A stretch of 62,527 bases of DNA from Bdellovibrionaceae bacterium UBA2351 (GCA_002344565.1 DDTZ01000046.1:1-62527), one strand, 5' to 3'; positions 17,516-26,275 are shown, counted from the stretch's first letter. A program made the numbers and translations. Notes: a model not told the origin generated them from the sequence alone.

Positions 17516-20375
17516 ATTTCCTTGGTTTATAAAAATTTATACATCTGATGTTTGATTTTTGAATTGATAACAATTCCATCTCGAGTGCGGCATTCTTTTT
17601 AGACTGCGGAGATTCTTTCTCGAATTCGCTTAGTGTCGTATATTTGATTTTGTTTCCGTCTACTTCTGGTTCACCAATTTGAGTCCATTTGCCAACAGCC
17701 TGCATTCGCGCAATTACATCGGTAGGTAAAAAACCTTTCATGCCGTAAGCATCGGCTTCGCTGATGCCGGCACCATTGTTAGCTTTAGCTCTGATTTCTA
17801 ATTCATGTTCAGCTGTCGTTGAAGCAGTTCTTGGAGATGCCATCGATGTTCCGTCCATTCTTAACGTGGCATCATTTCCTTTCAATCCTAAATGCAACAT
17901 TTCTGCTCGAATGGCTTCGATAATGATTCCGCGATTGGCTAAGATCTCTTCTGTTGTTAAGTTGAAGACCTGTTTGATGTCGTCTAAGCGACCGTCATCT
18001 GGATCCAAAGTCGAAAGCATCCTTACAGCGTTCTGAAGCCAAGGTGCTTTGTTAGCTATAGTATTTAGGGCTCCACCTAAGTTATGAGTGAATGTTTGTG
18101 ATAGTACGTCTTCTCCGCGAATACCGAAAATAGCTTTATTTGTAAAAACGGCATTTGTAAAATTCGATAGTCTACCTTTTTCATTTGAGCTCATTACAAT
18201 GGCGACGTTATCCGTTTTTTCACCTGGAATGAAGTCACCCGGTCTTGCATGCTTGTTTAACCATTTTGATCGCAGATCGGCCGGATAGTTTGAACGAATG
18301 TCAGCGTCACCAAAATTATTGCTATTACCTGCGGCCATAAAAAATAGTGTGTTTTTGCCTTTCGTAACCACAGCTTCAGCGATTATATACTTTTGGAATT
18401 CCATAAAAATATAATCCAACTGGGCTCCAAGTTTTTCCTGAATCGTATCCATCGTTGGACGTAATTCCGGCTGATTTCCAATGCCGCCAAGAGAAAGATT
18501 CGCGATTGAAACCTTTTTGTTAGCGATTTGTTCTATGGCACTAGCGATTTCCCAATGAAGTACTTGGCCTACGATACCGCTGCCAGATACGTCAAATCTT
18601 AAGTTCCCTTTATATTGCTCGATCATAAATCGAGACAGTTGTTCCGCACCAGCTGTAGTTTCTACATCGATTCGACTTAAATTCATGCCGATGCTTTCTA
18701 GCTGAGCTTTTACGGCGCGGGCTACGACCGGTTTTTTGAACCATTCGGAAAGGGCCGCTAAATTTTTATTAACCATTTCTTCTTGCAATGTTTTATTGGC
18801 TGTTACCAAACCTAAATTTACGCGGAAAGGTAAAATTCTGTATTTTTCGCCCACGTAAGGGATTGCTGTACCTGAAACGTGTGTGCCATGGTCTGATCCT
18901 ACGCTTTCTCTATGGAGTAGAGGATGGAGTGCACGGACAGAGTACTTTCGAATTTTTGAACTCAAACCCTTTACCCAACTCCAAACGCCTCGTTCATTTA
19001 AGCTGTTTACTTGTTGGTCGTAGTTAAATTCTTTATTTCTTTCTAAAAGAAATTTTTCTACTTCATCCGCGCTTCTGAACCCGCTTAAGAAAGTTGCGAC
19101 TTGACTGTATTCACGCTGACTATCGGGATGTTGAGCTAAACCAGAATAGACTTTTTTATAAACCGTTAGGGCATTTTCAACTAATGTGCTCCAGTCCATG
19201 GTAGGGTTTCTTATCTTTTGCGCACGCAATTCTAAAAGCAGTTCGTAAGATCCGTCAGTTGCCATTGAACCTTGTTTTTTGATAGCAATTTGCTCGCTAA
19301 ATTTGGCGAATGTGTAACCGCCAAGCTGAGCTTTGTTTGCCCCTGGGGCAAAGTGATGAATTTTAAAGTAGGTGCTTGCTAAGTTAACATTTTTCATGAA
19401 ATCAACGAATGTCTTATTTTCTGGAGTAAAAAGAGACTTCATCTCACTAATCAAAGTATCCAGGCCGCCAAGAGTTTCCAAGGTTACTTGAGAAAAGAAA
19501 TCAGGAAGACCAGTATTTTTATTCATTACCCACGACGAACTTGCAAAATCATGGGTCACCTTTAGCTCCGGTTCGGCAGCGAATACAGCCGTATTCATTT
19601 TCGGTTTCACCAATGCATCGGCCGCTTTAAGCTGGTTGATAACATCAGCATTGACCTCGAATCCAAAAAGTCTGAGTAACCCGATAATATTTGTATTTTG
19701 AGGATTTAGTTTCGTAAAGAACGTTGAGCTTAATTCGGGGTTCGAGCGAATTTTTTCCATTAATTGCTGAACCAAAGTATCATTTTGACTAACTAGAATA
19801 GCAAGAGGATGATCTGCGGGGTTCTTCTTTTCATTTTCTTGACGAATACCACGAGCACCTTGGATTTGGCCGACAGAGTTTATTCCCTTTGCACCGATAG
19901 CATAGATCCACGGATCTAACAGTACAGCGGAAGCGAAATTATCTGCACCGATAAAGTCATATCCTGCACCAACAACTCGGCCATTTTTTACGTCAAAAGC
20001 CACTCGATCACGAATTTCCTTATTTCCGATATCTACGCCCTGGTCGATAACAGCGATAGTGATTAAGTCTTTTCTTAGTTTATCAGATTCAACACGTTGT
20101 ACGATTTTCGCTTCATCATGAATCCATTCCGCACGTTGAGTTGTCATTTCGATGTAGTTATCAGGAATATAGCGCTTACCATCGTTTGTTGGCTCAAAGA
20201 AATTTTCGGGCTTTTGATAACCGACTGAATTTTCGGCTTGGACAAGTTTGGGGCTCACGTCTCTTAACCCTTTCTCTGGTATTACAACGGCCGCCATTGC
20301 GTGGGACGAGGCTATTAGGGAAAAGCAGATCATGCTAGAAACACAGCGTTTAAATACCAAACTCTTTTTATACAC
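17514..20375 (-). CDS. Large secreted S8 (subtilisin-like) serine protease
   Basis: A 953-residue exported protease. The GTG start ending at 20375 is chosen: AAGAAGG lies 5 bases ahead, and it opens directly into the signal peptide YKKSLVFKRCVSS...ASSHAMA. The frame is open 57 codons further upstream but without export logic. The catalytic triad is complete: Asp111 in AVIDQGVDIG, His496 in SDHGTHVSGT, Ser844 in DGTSMASP, plus oxyanion Asn684 in AAGNSNNFGD. About 385 residues separate Asp and His, where typical subtilases have roughly 30-60, so a large helical insert splits the catalytic domain. The gene is monocistronic, ending at a bidirectional terminator. Confidence 0.88.
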   Translation of the reverse strand: MYKKSLVFKRCVSSMICFSLIASSHAMAAVVIPEKGLRDVSPKLVQAENSVGYQKPENFFEPTNDGKRYIPDNYIEMTTQRAEWIHDEAKIVQRVESDKLRKDLITIAVIDQGVDIGNKEIRDRVAFDVKNGRVVGAGYDFIGADNFASAVLLDPWIYAIGAKGINSVGQIQGARGIRQENEKKNPADHPLAILVSQNDTLVQQLMEKIRSNPELSSTFFTKLNPQNTNIIGLLRLFGFEVNADVINQLKAADALVKPKMNTAVFAAEPELKVTHDFASSSWVMNKNTGLPDFFSQVTLETLGGLDTLISEMKSLFTPENKTFVDFMKNVNLASTYFKIHHFAPGANKAQLGGYTFAKFSEQIAIKKQGSMATDGSYELLLELRAQKIRNPTMDWSTLVENALTVYKKVYSGLAQHPDSQREYSQVATFLSGFRSADEVEKFLLERNKEFNYDQQVNSLNERGVWSWVKGLSSKIRKYSVRALHPLLHRESVGSDHGTHVSGTAIPYVGEKYRILPFRVNLGLVTANKTLQEEMVNKNLAALSEWFKKPVVARAVKAQLESIGMNLSRIDVETTAGAEQLSRFMIEQYKGNLRFDVSGSGIVGQVLHWEIASAIEQIANKKVSIANLSLGGIGNQPELRPTMDTIQEKLGAQLDYIFMEFQKYIIAEAVVTKGKNTLFFMAAGNSNNFGDADIRSNYPADLRSKWLNKHARPGDFIPGEKTDNVAIVMSSNEKGRLSNFTNAVFTNKAIFGIRGEDVLSQTFTHNLGGALNTIANKAPWLQNAVRMLSTLDPDDGRLDDIKQVFNLTTEEILANRGIIIEAIRAEMLHLGLKGNDATLRMDGTSMASPRTASTTAEHELEIRAKANNGAGISEADAYGMKGFLPTDVIARMQAVGKWTQIGEPEVDGNKIKYTTLSEFEKESPQSKKNAALEMELLSIQKSNIRCINFYKPRK

Positions 20376-20671
20376 AATTACCTTCTTTGAGAAACGGGTA
20401 CATTTAGTTCTAATCTCGATTTTGCATTTTCCATTCCCGCCAAAGGTCTGTATAGTCGAGCTAAACAGGCATTGGGTGTCGTAGTTCCTTTTTTTGGCAG
20501 TGCCTGAAAAACTTCCCATTTCCCTTCGAAAATATACTCTAATCAAATTTACAGGGGGATGTTCCCAGTCGTACTGTCGTAAAGTTATACACTTTGAACT
20601 GGTCGATATTTTTTAGATTTAGTCGATAGGTTTCTTTAAGTCCTCAACAAAACGACCGATAAATACTTAGA
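20376..20671. other. Divergent intergenic region
   Basis: About 296 bases between the protease start and the next plus-strand gene. TTGAAC at 20594-20599 is a possible -35, but no good -10 follows at normal spacing. The part nearest the protease is open in the protease frame, without conserved-looking content. No hairpin, repeat or RNA signature was seen. Confidence 0.4.
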
Positions 20672-22165
20672 ATGTTGAAGAAAAATTCGAATAAGAAAAA
20701 TTCAGCTGCAGATGATCTCTTAAGCTCGTTGCTTGAGGACGTCGATCAATTTGAAGCAGGTTCAGATGAAAAAGATGAAGTCGAACCAACTATCTATGGT
20801 AATTCGAATAAGAAAGATAAAAATAGGAAAGAAGAACTAGAGGTTTCTAGTGATTTTTTAATGCCTGGATTTGAACCTGAACAATCCGGTATGAGTATTG
20901 GCTTAAGCGGTTCTGATGCTTCGAGTTCAGGTGATGATTTCTGGGAACAAGCAGAAAAGATGGCGAACAAGGCTGTTGATTTCGCAGAGCTAAATGAGTC
21001 TACTGAATTTAAAAACCTCGAAAATCAAAATAAACCAGTTTACAAAGGGCCCGAAGCTTCAAGTGATTTCTTGGATCAGGTCAACGCGCACTTGTCGCCC
21101 GTTCATAAATCAGGAACTGTAAATACAAAATCAGATAGCGGTGCCGACAAATCTTCTTACGAAAATAAATCACGTTCGCAATATGATGGTAGTCGCTCGG
21201 AAGAACATGGTAGTCGAGTACTTCAGGGATTGAATCAGGCAACCGAAGTTATGCGTGAGGTTAAGCTTGAAAAGCCCGAATTTAATGAGGCAACAGTTCC
21301 CTTATCAAGTATCGAAGGCGTCGACATTCCGCAAATTTTAGGTTTGGGTAACTTAGCAGCGACAAACGCTGATGGTGATCGAACAGTTGCTGTAGCTCAG
21401 TTTGCACAGAAGCAAAATAGATTGATGAAGAATCAGGGGCACGGTGACTTACCCGAGACACCTCAAAAGACTATCGGTAATATGAATTTAGATTCTGAGA
21501 TGAATGCGGACGAAAGAATTTTGTTGGTGACGCAAAAGCCGGCAAAAGGAAACTCGAGTCAGGTTTCTATTGACGCCAGCTTGGCTCAGGCCGAAAACTT
21601 AAGAATGGCGCAGAATCGCATTTTGGATTTAGAAAAAGAGATCGAGCGTCTTCGCCAAGAAAATGATGAAATTCTAACGGCTTCAGAAATTATGCGTACT
21701 AAAGCAGAAGAGTACACACTGCGAATGTCTGAAATGGAAAAGGAAATCAACGAAAGTAAAATTGATTACAAAAACGAAGTCGCGATTTTAAAAGGTAACT
21801 TATCTTTTAAAGAATCGGATAATCAAAAGCTTAAAATGAAAGTCGAAGAGCTTGAATTGCGAATTAAAACTGACTTTAAGAAAATTAGAATTCGTGAGCG
21901 TGAACTTGAAAATCGTTTGGAACTAGTTAAAGCTGAAAAACAGGCTATTGCTAAGTCTAAAGACGAGTATTTATTAGATTTGCAACGTAAGAACGATCAG
22001 GCGAAAGCAGAGATCGATAATTATCGCGAAAAAGTCCAAGAATTAAATAAAACCTTAGAAAACAGTCAAAGTCAGATTAAAATGACGGTGAGAGCTCTTC
22101 GTATTGCTCTATCGCATATCGAAGATAAATCGGATACACCAACGCCTAATAAAAAAGTTAGCTAG
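20672..22165 (+). CDS. Acidic coiled-coil cytoplasmic protein
   Basis: A 497-residue protein with two halves. The first 300 residues are low-complexity, acidic and Ser/Asn-rich (probably disordered), with an approximate short repeat near EVSSDFLMPGF and EASSDFLDQV. The last 190 residues form an uninterrupted coiled coil (RILDLEKEIERLRQEN, SEMEKEINESK, ELELRIKTDFKKIRIRE, YREKVQELNKTLENS). No signal peptide or membrane segment. The ATG lacks a good ribosome-binding site. It lies 2 bases ahead of the metallophosphoesterase-like gene and in the same direction as the diguanylate cyclase, so the group is probably one operon. It resembles a scaffold or filament-like protein; function unknown. Confidence 0.65.
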   Translation: MLKKNSNKKNSAADDLLSSLLEDVDQFEAGSDEKDEVEPTIYGNSNKKDKNRKEELEVSSDFLMPGFEPEQSGMSIGLSGSDASSSGDDFWEQAEKMANKAVDFAELNESTEFKNLENQNKPVYKGPEASSDFLDQVNAHLSPVHKSGTVNTKSDSGADKSSYENKSRSQYDGSRSEEHGSRVLQGLNQATEVMREVKLEKPEFNEATVPLSSIEGVDIPQILGLGNLAATNADGDRTVAVAQFAQKQNRLMKNQGHGDLPETPQKTIGNMNLDSEMNADERILLVTQKPAKGNSSQVSIDASLAQAENLRMAQNRILDLEKEIERLRQENDEILTASEIMRTKAEEYTLRMSEMEKEINESKIDYKNEVAILKGNLSFKESDNQKLKMKVEELELRIKTDFKKIRIRERELENRLELVKAEKQAIAKSKDEYLLDLQRKNDQAKAEIDNYREKVQELNKTLENSQSQIKMTVRALRIALSHIEDKSDTPTPNKKVS

Positions 22166-22167
22166 AG

Positions 22168-23286
22168 ATGACTGCTGAAGAAATAGATGTAAAACCTGAA
22201 GCTCCCAAGAAAATCAAATTGGTGATTAGTAACCTTCATATGGGAAAAGGCCGTTTTCTTGAAAATGGTGGAATGAATCCATTGGAAGAGTTTTACTTTA
22301 ACGAGAAATTTGTTGAATACATTAATTACTATTCAAGCGGTATTTATAAAGACTACGAAGTAGAGCTTATTATAAATGGTGATTTCATAAACTTTTTGCA
22401 GGTTGATTATAAAGGTCACTTCCTATCGGTACTAACAGAATCTGTGTCACTTGAGCTGCTTAAGAAGGTCGTGAAAGGCCATAAAAATGTATTTGATGCC
22501 CTAGCTTCATTTGCATCCAAAGAGAATAAACAAATTACCTATATCATAGGTAATCAAGATCAAGCGATGTTATGGCCCAGCTGCAAACTGTATTTAAATC
22601 AAGTAATCGGTTCGCCAATTCGGTTTAAAAATATTATGCACTATTTTGATGGTTTTCATATTGAACATGGCCACATGTATGATGCGATCAATCGAGTCGA
22701 CCCTAAAAAATTCTTTCTAAAAAAGAATTTACCCGAACCCATTTTGAATCTCCCGATCGGTAGCCATTTCTTTATTGAACTGGTTCTTAAAGTTAAAATG
22801 AAGTATCCATTTATCGATAAGGTTCGTCCCTTCAAGAAACTGGTGACCTGGACCATGTTTAATCATACCAAATTGTTTTTTTCCTCTATTGTGTCTACGG
22901 TAAAATTTATTGTTTCTAATTTTCTCTTTAAAAATAATCCGAGAAAGAATTTCTCGTTAAAAACACTGTCTAGAATGCTAATCCAAAGCGCATTATTTCC
23001 TGATCTGTCGCTGTCGGCTCGGAGACTACTGGATAACGATAGAATCCACACAGTAATATTTGGACAATCTCAGGGGTATAAATATCGCCAATGGGCTATG
23101 GATAAAGAGTTTTTTAACGTCGGTACATGGACTGAAATTACATCTTTGGATATTTCTTCACTGGGAAAGGTGTCCAAGCTTACGTATGTTTTGATCGAGT
23201 ATCCCAGCGACGAATCAAGACCTAGAGCCAGACTAAAAGAATGGCGTGGGTATTACCGAATCGAAGAAGACGTCGTCATAAGCTAG
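22168..23286 (+). CDS. Degenerate LpxH-like calcineurin-fold phosphoesterase
   Basis: A 372-residue protein with the calcineurin-like metallophosphoesterase layout of UDP-2,3-diacylglucosamine hydrolases, but with altered motifs. Expected DxH is N22-L-H24 (SNLHMG); GD is kept (NGDFIN, Asp72); GNH(D/E) is G128-N-Q-D; the central HGH (167-169) is kept; the final GHTH block reads GQSQ (298-301). At least three metal ligands plus the catalytic His are therefore replaced, so a hydrolase activity is doubtful and a binding or regulatory role is more likely. It is placed between a coiled-coil protein and the diguanylate cyclase. The ORF itself is intact and not decaying. Confidence 0.72.
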   Translation: MTAEEIDVKPEAPKKIKLVISNLHMGKGRFLENGGMNPLEEFYFNEKFVEYINYYSSGIYKDYEVELIINGDFINFLQVDYKGHFLSVLTESVSLELLKKVVKGHKNVFDALASFASKENKQITYIIGNQDQAMLWPSCKLYLNQVIGSPIRFKNIMHYFDGFHIEHGHMYDAINRVDPKKFFLKKNLPEPILNLPIGSHFFIELVLKVKMKYPFIDKVRPFKKLVTWTMFNHTKLFFSSIVSTVKFIVSNFLFKNNPRKNFSLKTLSRMLIQSALFPDLSLSARRLLDNDRIHTVIFGQSQGYKYRQWAMDKEFFNVGTWTEITSLDISSLGKVSKLTYVLIEYPSDESRPRARLKEWRGYYRIEEDVVIS

Positions 23287-23354
23287 TCAGGGCGCCTGGT
23301 CTCAGTTTTCCAAAAATATTTGTAGCTTGTATATTTTAGGGATATTCTTTTGAT

Positions 23355-24272
23355 ATGTCAGGAAAAGACGATACAAACGAAAAAACGATGGTGGCATCGG
23401 ATACCACCTTAAAAAAAGAACTGCTTAGATCCGACAGTGCTCCACCTATGCTTGTTGTTCTTATGGGGCCACCTGGTTACCAAGGTAAACAGTGGGCACT
23501 CACAGACGCGTTTGTAATTGGTCGCGCCATTGAATCGAATGTTTTTATCGATGATAAAAGTTTGTCGCGTTCACATGCACGCATTGATATTAAAGGAAAC
23601 AAAGTTTACGTGGTTGATTTGGGTTCAACAAATAAAACCATTGTAAACGGTCAAATTCTGCCCCCAATGGTTTTGTGTGAACTAAAAAACAATGATCAAA
23701 TTAAAACTGGTAACGTTATTTTCAAATTCTTAGAGACCGGAAATATCGAGGTACTAACAACTCAAATGTTATTTGAAAAAGCAAACCGTGATGCCTTAAC
23801 GGGAGCCTACTCTAAAGGTGCTTTACTTGAAAAAGGTCCCGAAGCTATCAAACGTTCTGAAGTACTAAATGAAGCTTTAAGTGTGATCGTATTTGATATC
23901 GATTTTTTCAAAAAGATTAACGATACCCATGGGCACCCCTGTGGCGATTTCGTACTAAAAGATATGGCAAGGGTCGTTTCGACGAAACTCATTCGGTCCA
24001 ATGATTTCTTCGCTCGTTATGGCGGAGAAGAGTTTGTGCTTATCTTAAGTGGAACTCCCGATAAAGTCGCCGCTGAAATTGCGGAACGTATTCGGACAAC
24101 GATTCAGAATCATGAATTTAAATTTGAAGGCAAAATTATACCGGTTACAGTATCGGTCGGGGTAACATCGAAGCAGGTAAATGATAGTCAGTGGCAGTTC
24201 ATGTTCGACCGAGTAGATAAAGCGCTTTATACTTCAAAGCAAACAGGGCGAAACAAAGTAACAATAGGATAA
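23355..24272 (+). CDS. dgcB: FHA-GGDEF diguanylate cyclase (DgcB-like)
   Basis: A 305-residue enzyme making cyclic di-GMP. The FHA domain (about 51-118) has the conserved GR (56-57), S71xxH74 and STNKT (91-95) phosphothreonine-binding residues. The GGDEF domain (about 145-305) is intact: Asp181 metal ligand, GGEEF at 223-227 and an inhibitory I-site RSND at 214-217. The N-terminal tail has several Thr (7, 11, 17, 18). This layout matches B. bacteriovorus DgcB (Bd0742), needed for prey invasion, whose FHA is reported to sense its own phosphorylated tail; orthology is by architecture. A two-transmembrane protein gene follows 1 base later. Confidence 0.88.
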   Translation: MSGKDDTNEKTMVASDTTLKKELLRSDSAPPMLVVLMGPPGYQGKQWALTDAFVIGRAIESNVFIDDKSLSRSHARIDIKGNKVYVVDLGSTNKTIVNGQILPPMVLCELKNNDQIKTGNVIFKFLETGNIEVLTTQMLFEKANRDALTGAYSKGALLEKGPEAIKRSEVLNEALSVIVFDIDFFKKINDTHGHPCGDFVLKDMARVVSTKLIRSNDFFARYGGEEFVLILSGTPDKVAAEIAERIRTTIQNHEFKFEGKIIPVTVSVGVTSKQVNDSQWQFMFDRVDKALYTSKQTGRNKVTIG

Positions 24273-24273
24273 A

Positions 24274-24537
24274 ATGGGGATTGTGAAAGAGTTCTTAGCA
24301 GGCCTGCCTACGGGTATAGTGTATGCGGGTAGCATTTTTCTTATATTGGCAATTATTCTAATTACATCATTTTCAAATGAGACGTCGATATTTTATAGAA
24401 TGGCCTCGAAATTCATTGGCCATGAACCTGAAGCCGGCGACGGCGCGTTTCAGTTTCCCTTGGGCTGGCTCATAATGTTATTCACATCTATTGTGTTAGG
24501 CTCTATTGTCGCCTATTTGCTGACCAAGACTCGGTAG
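24274..24537 (+). CDS. Small membrane protein, two predicted helices
   Basis: An 87-residue protein with hydrophobic stretches at about 11-31 (GIVYAGSIFLILAIILITSF) and 63-83 (GWLIMLFTSIVLGSIVAYLL), separated by a short loop with an acidic EPEAGDG segment. It begins 1 base after the stop of the diguanylate cyclase gene, so translational coupling is likely. No family is recognised; a membrane partner or tether for the cyclase is one possible role, by position only. Confidence 0.6.
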   Translation: MGIVKEFLAGLPTGIVYAGSIFLILAIILITSFSNETSIFYRMASKFIGHEPEAGDGAFQFPLGWLIMLFTSIVLGSIVAYLLTKTR

Positions 24538-24660
24538 TTTTAGGCACTTTGCTTAGGTTTCCCTAGCAGGAGTAACGTATAAAAAGCACCCTAGGTGGTT
24601 GCTGGCTATTTGGCCGCAATAACACTTAGGATGCATTCTTAAAAATTTTAGTTATCAATA
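24538..24660 (+). terminator. Hairpin-rich intergenic segment
   Basis: Two hairpins follow the cyclase operon: TGCTTAGG/CCTAGCA at 24550-24568 with one bulged T, and TTGC-T-GGC/GCC-GCAA at 24599-24619. Neither has a strong U run, though the latter is followed by AT-rich sequence. They may end the upstream operon or form part of a small RNA. The convergent minus-strand gene ends just beyond. Confidence 0.35.
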
Positions 24661-25044
24661 CTAGAATTTTAGATCTTGAGACGGACGAGTATTTAAATCT
24701 TTTACAGTACAAACGCCCGGATATGGCTTCTTAGTGGTTGCGCCTGTTAGGCCAATATAAAATGTGCTTTCTCCAACGCTAAGTAAAGTTTCGTAGTTTG
24801 ATTCTGGAAAACCAGATAATGTCACTTGAGCGCCATTTGATCGGCTAAAAGCTAAATTTCCTTTTACTAGTCGTCGAGCATCCGATCCATTGATTGTAAT
24901 TTCATCAAGTTTGTAACCGCTATCGTAGCTATACTTTATAGAAATCATTTGCCCTTGAGGGGTTTTGCAATCGGCTTGGTATTTATAGCTAGCTGCCATA
25001 GAGGCCGACGTCGCCAATAGAAGAGATAATATAATTTTTTTCAT
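24661..25044 (-). CDS. Small exported protein
   Basis: A 127-residue exported protein. The signal peptide MKKIILSLLLATSASMA is followed by a compact beta-rich domain with two Cys (in DCKTPQ and GVCTVK) likely forming a disulfide. AGGAGC precedes the ATG on the minus strand. No family is recognised; similar small exported proteins are common in bdellovibrio genomes. Upstream lies the long hairpin-rich non-coding region. Confidence 0.65.
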   Translation of the reverse strand: MKKIILSLLLATSASMAASYKYQADCKTPQGQMISIKYSYDSGYKLDEITINGSDARRLVKGNLAFSRSNGAQVTLSGFPESNYETLLSVGESTFYIGLTGATTKKPYPGVCTVKDLNTRPSQDLKF

Positions 25045-25660
25045 TTTTGCTCCTTTTAGTTAGTTGTAAGTTAAATCAATTCTGTTCCCAGTTTTGAGGA
25101 ATTCGGATCCACGTTCACTTGGGCACGGGCTAACACTTCAGCAATAGCTATTCCTCGTAAAAATCAGTTCAATTAGAACTGAGGTTAGGCAACTGTCCAG
25201 ACGAAACTCAACAGAGCCGTCGATAGTCACATTTAGAAATTCGGCCAGTATGATTTCTATCTGGGGTCATTCGTTGAGTGCGATGCCCGTGCTGGAGCGT
25301 TTTGGCTCTGTCAAAATTTTTATCAGAATTAGAAAGGCGCTGAGTTTGCCATAAGAGATTCTTATTCTAGAGTTTTCTACTCGTATTAGTTTGATTTGAT
25401 TTTTGCTGTCTAGAGTTTATCCAAAATTATACTTATGATTCGGGGTCGTTTTGACCTTTTCTTGTTGGCCTTTCCGTTGCTTAGTAGATAAGCAGAGAGC
25501 GGGTTTGCAAAGAGGGCTATTTCCCGTGATCGAGTGAGTAGGCGCTGATTTCATGAGGTGTGTGAAAAAGGCGGTTAGGCACTAAAAAGTAAAAAGGAAA
25601 ATTTTTTTACTAAAAAAAATAGAAAAAATTAACCTAATTACCAAGTCGAGGGTCTAAACA
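25045..25660. other. 616-nt non-coding, hairpin-rich region
   Basis: No credible ORF. Structures seen: perfect TCAGTTC/GAACTGA around AATTA (25164-25182); a nested fold at 25211-25311 (separate entry); GGTC/GACC followed by TTTT at 25444-25460; TGCTTA/TAAGCA at 25478-25494; CGGG/CCCG at 25500-25526; and AGTAAAAA/TTTTTACT at 25588-25611. The last 30 bases carry the GAGG ribosome-binding site of the ECF sigma gene. The region may hold a small RNA and the sigma-gene control region. No repeat of it was found elsewhere in the window. Confidence 0.5.
25211..25320 (+). ncRNA. Candidate structured RNA
   Basis: An outer 8-bp stem ACAGAGCC (25211-25218) with GGCTCTGT (25304-25311) encloses two further hairpins: TAGAAAT/ATTTCTA (25234-25240 with 25253-25259, perfect 7 bp) and GGG-T-CAT/ATGCCC (25264-25270 with 25283-25288, one bulged T). 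The outer stem is followed by CAAAATTTTT. This gives a three-way-junction-like fold. It does not match 6S, SRP, RNase P, tmRNA or c-di-GMP riboswitch consensus. Chance pairing is not excluded. Confidence 0.3.
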
Positions 25661-26275
25661 ATGGGAAAAGATTTACTAATCTTAACTGACAATGAACTTG
25701 TACAGGAGATTAAAACTGGAAACCGGAAAGCCTTCTCTGAAATAGTAAAAAGGCACCAAAAATCGTTGCTACGTATGTCGCTTCGATTTGTAAAGGACTT
25801 AGATATGGCTGAGGACGTAGTTCAAGAAAGTTTTATCAAAGCTTTCGAAAAACTAAATGCATTTGAAGGACGTGCGTCGTTCAAAAGCTGGTTGTTCCAA
25901 ATCGCCGTAAACACCGCAAAGAATAAGTTGCGTGAAAGAAGGCGGGCAACAACGGATATCGATTCCGTACAACTGGCGGTGGGAGCTGTGGCAGAAACAT
26001 CGCTGGTACACTCAGCGCTGTCACAAGAAATACAAGAAGAGATTGATAAGTTACCGACTAAACAACGAACCGCTTTGATCTTACGAGTATATGAAGATTT
26101 AAGCTTTAAGGAGATCGCAGATATTATGGAATGCCCTTACGATACAGCGAAAGCTAATTACAGACATGCGTTGATGAAGTTAAAAGATAGTTTCGAACAA
26201 AAATCTGATATGAGTATGGCAGAGTCATTTGGTGGTTTTTATTCTGAAGTGGCACAGTACGTGGAGGTCGAATAA
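25661..26275 (+). CDS. ECF-type RNA polymerase sigma factor (RpoE-like)
   Basis: A 204-residue sigma-70 family ECF factor. Sigma region 2 is visible at about 25-90 (KRHQKSLLRMSLRFV, DMAEDVVQESFIKAF, SFKSWLFQIAVNTAKNKLRERRR) and region 4 at about 125-180 (DKLPTKQRTALILRVYEDLSFKEIADIM with HTH). No extra C-terminal domain. A GAGG site precedes ATG 25661. Its TAA overlaps the ATG of the next gene (TAATG), and the downstream protein has a cytoplasmic-membrane-periplasm layout, as expected for a cognate anti-sigma factor. It probably responds to envelope stress or metals. No matching -35/-10 ECF pair was found in the upstream region. Confidence 0.92.
   Translation: MGKDLLILTDNELVQEIKTGNRKAFSEIVKRHQKSLLRMSLRFVKDLDMAEDVVQESFIKAFEKLNAFEGRASFKSWLFQIAVNTAKNKLRERRRATTDIDSVQLAVGAVAETSLVHSALSQEIQEEIDKLPTKQRTALILRVYEDLSFKEIADIMECPYDTAKANYRHALMKLKDSFEQKSDMSMAESFGGFYSEVAQYVEVE

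Noticed and set aside
23355..24272. Possibility that GGEEF marks a degenerate cyclase
   Set aside because: GGEEF is an active variant; Asp181 and the I-site RSND are present.
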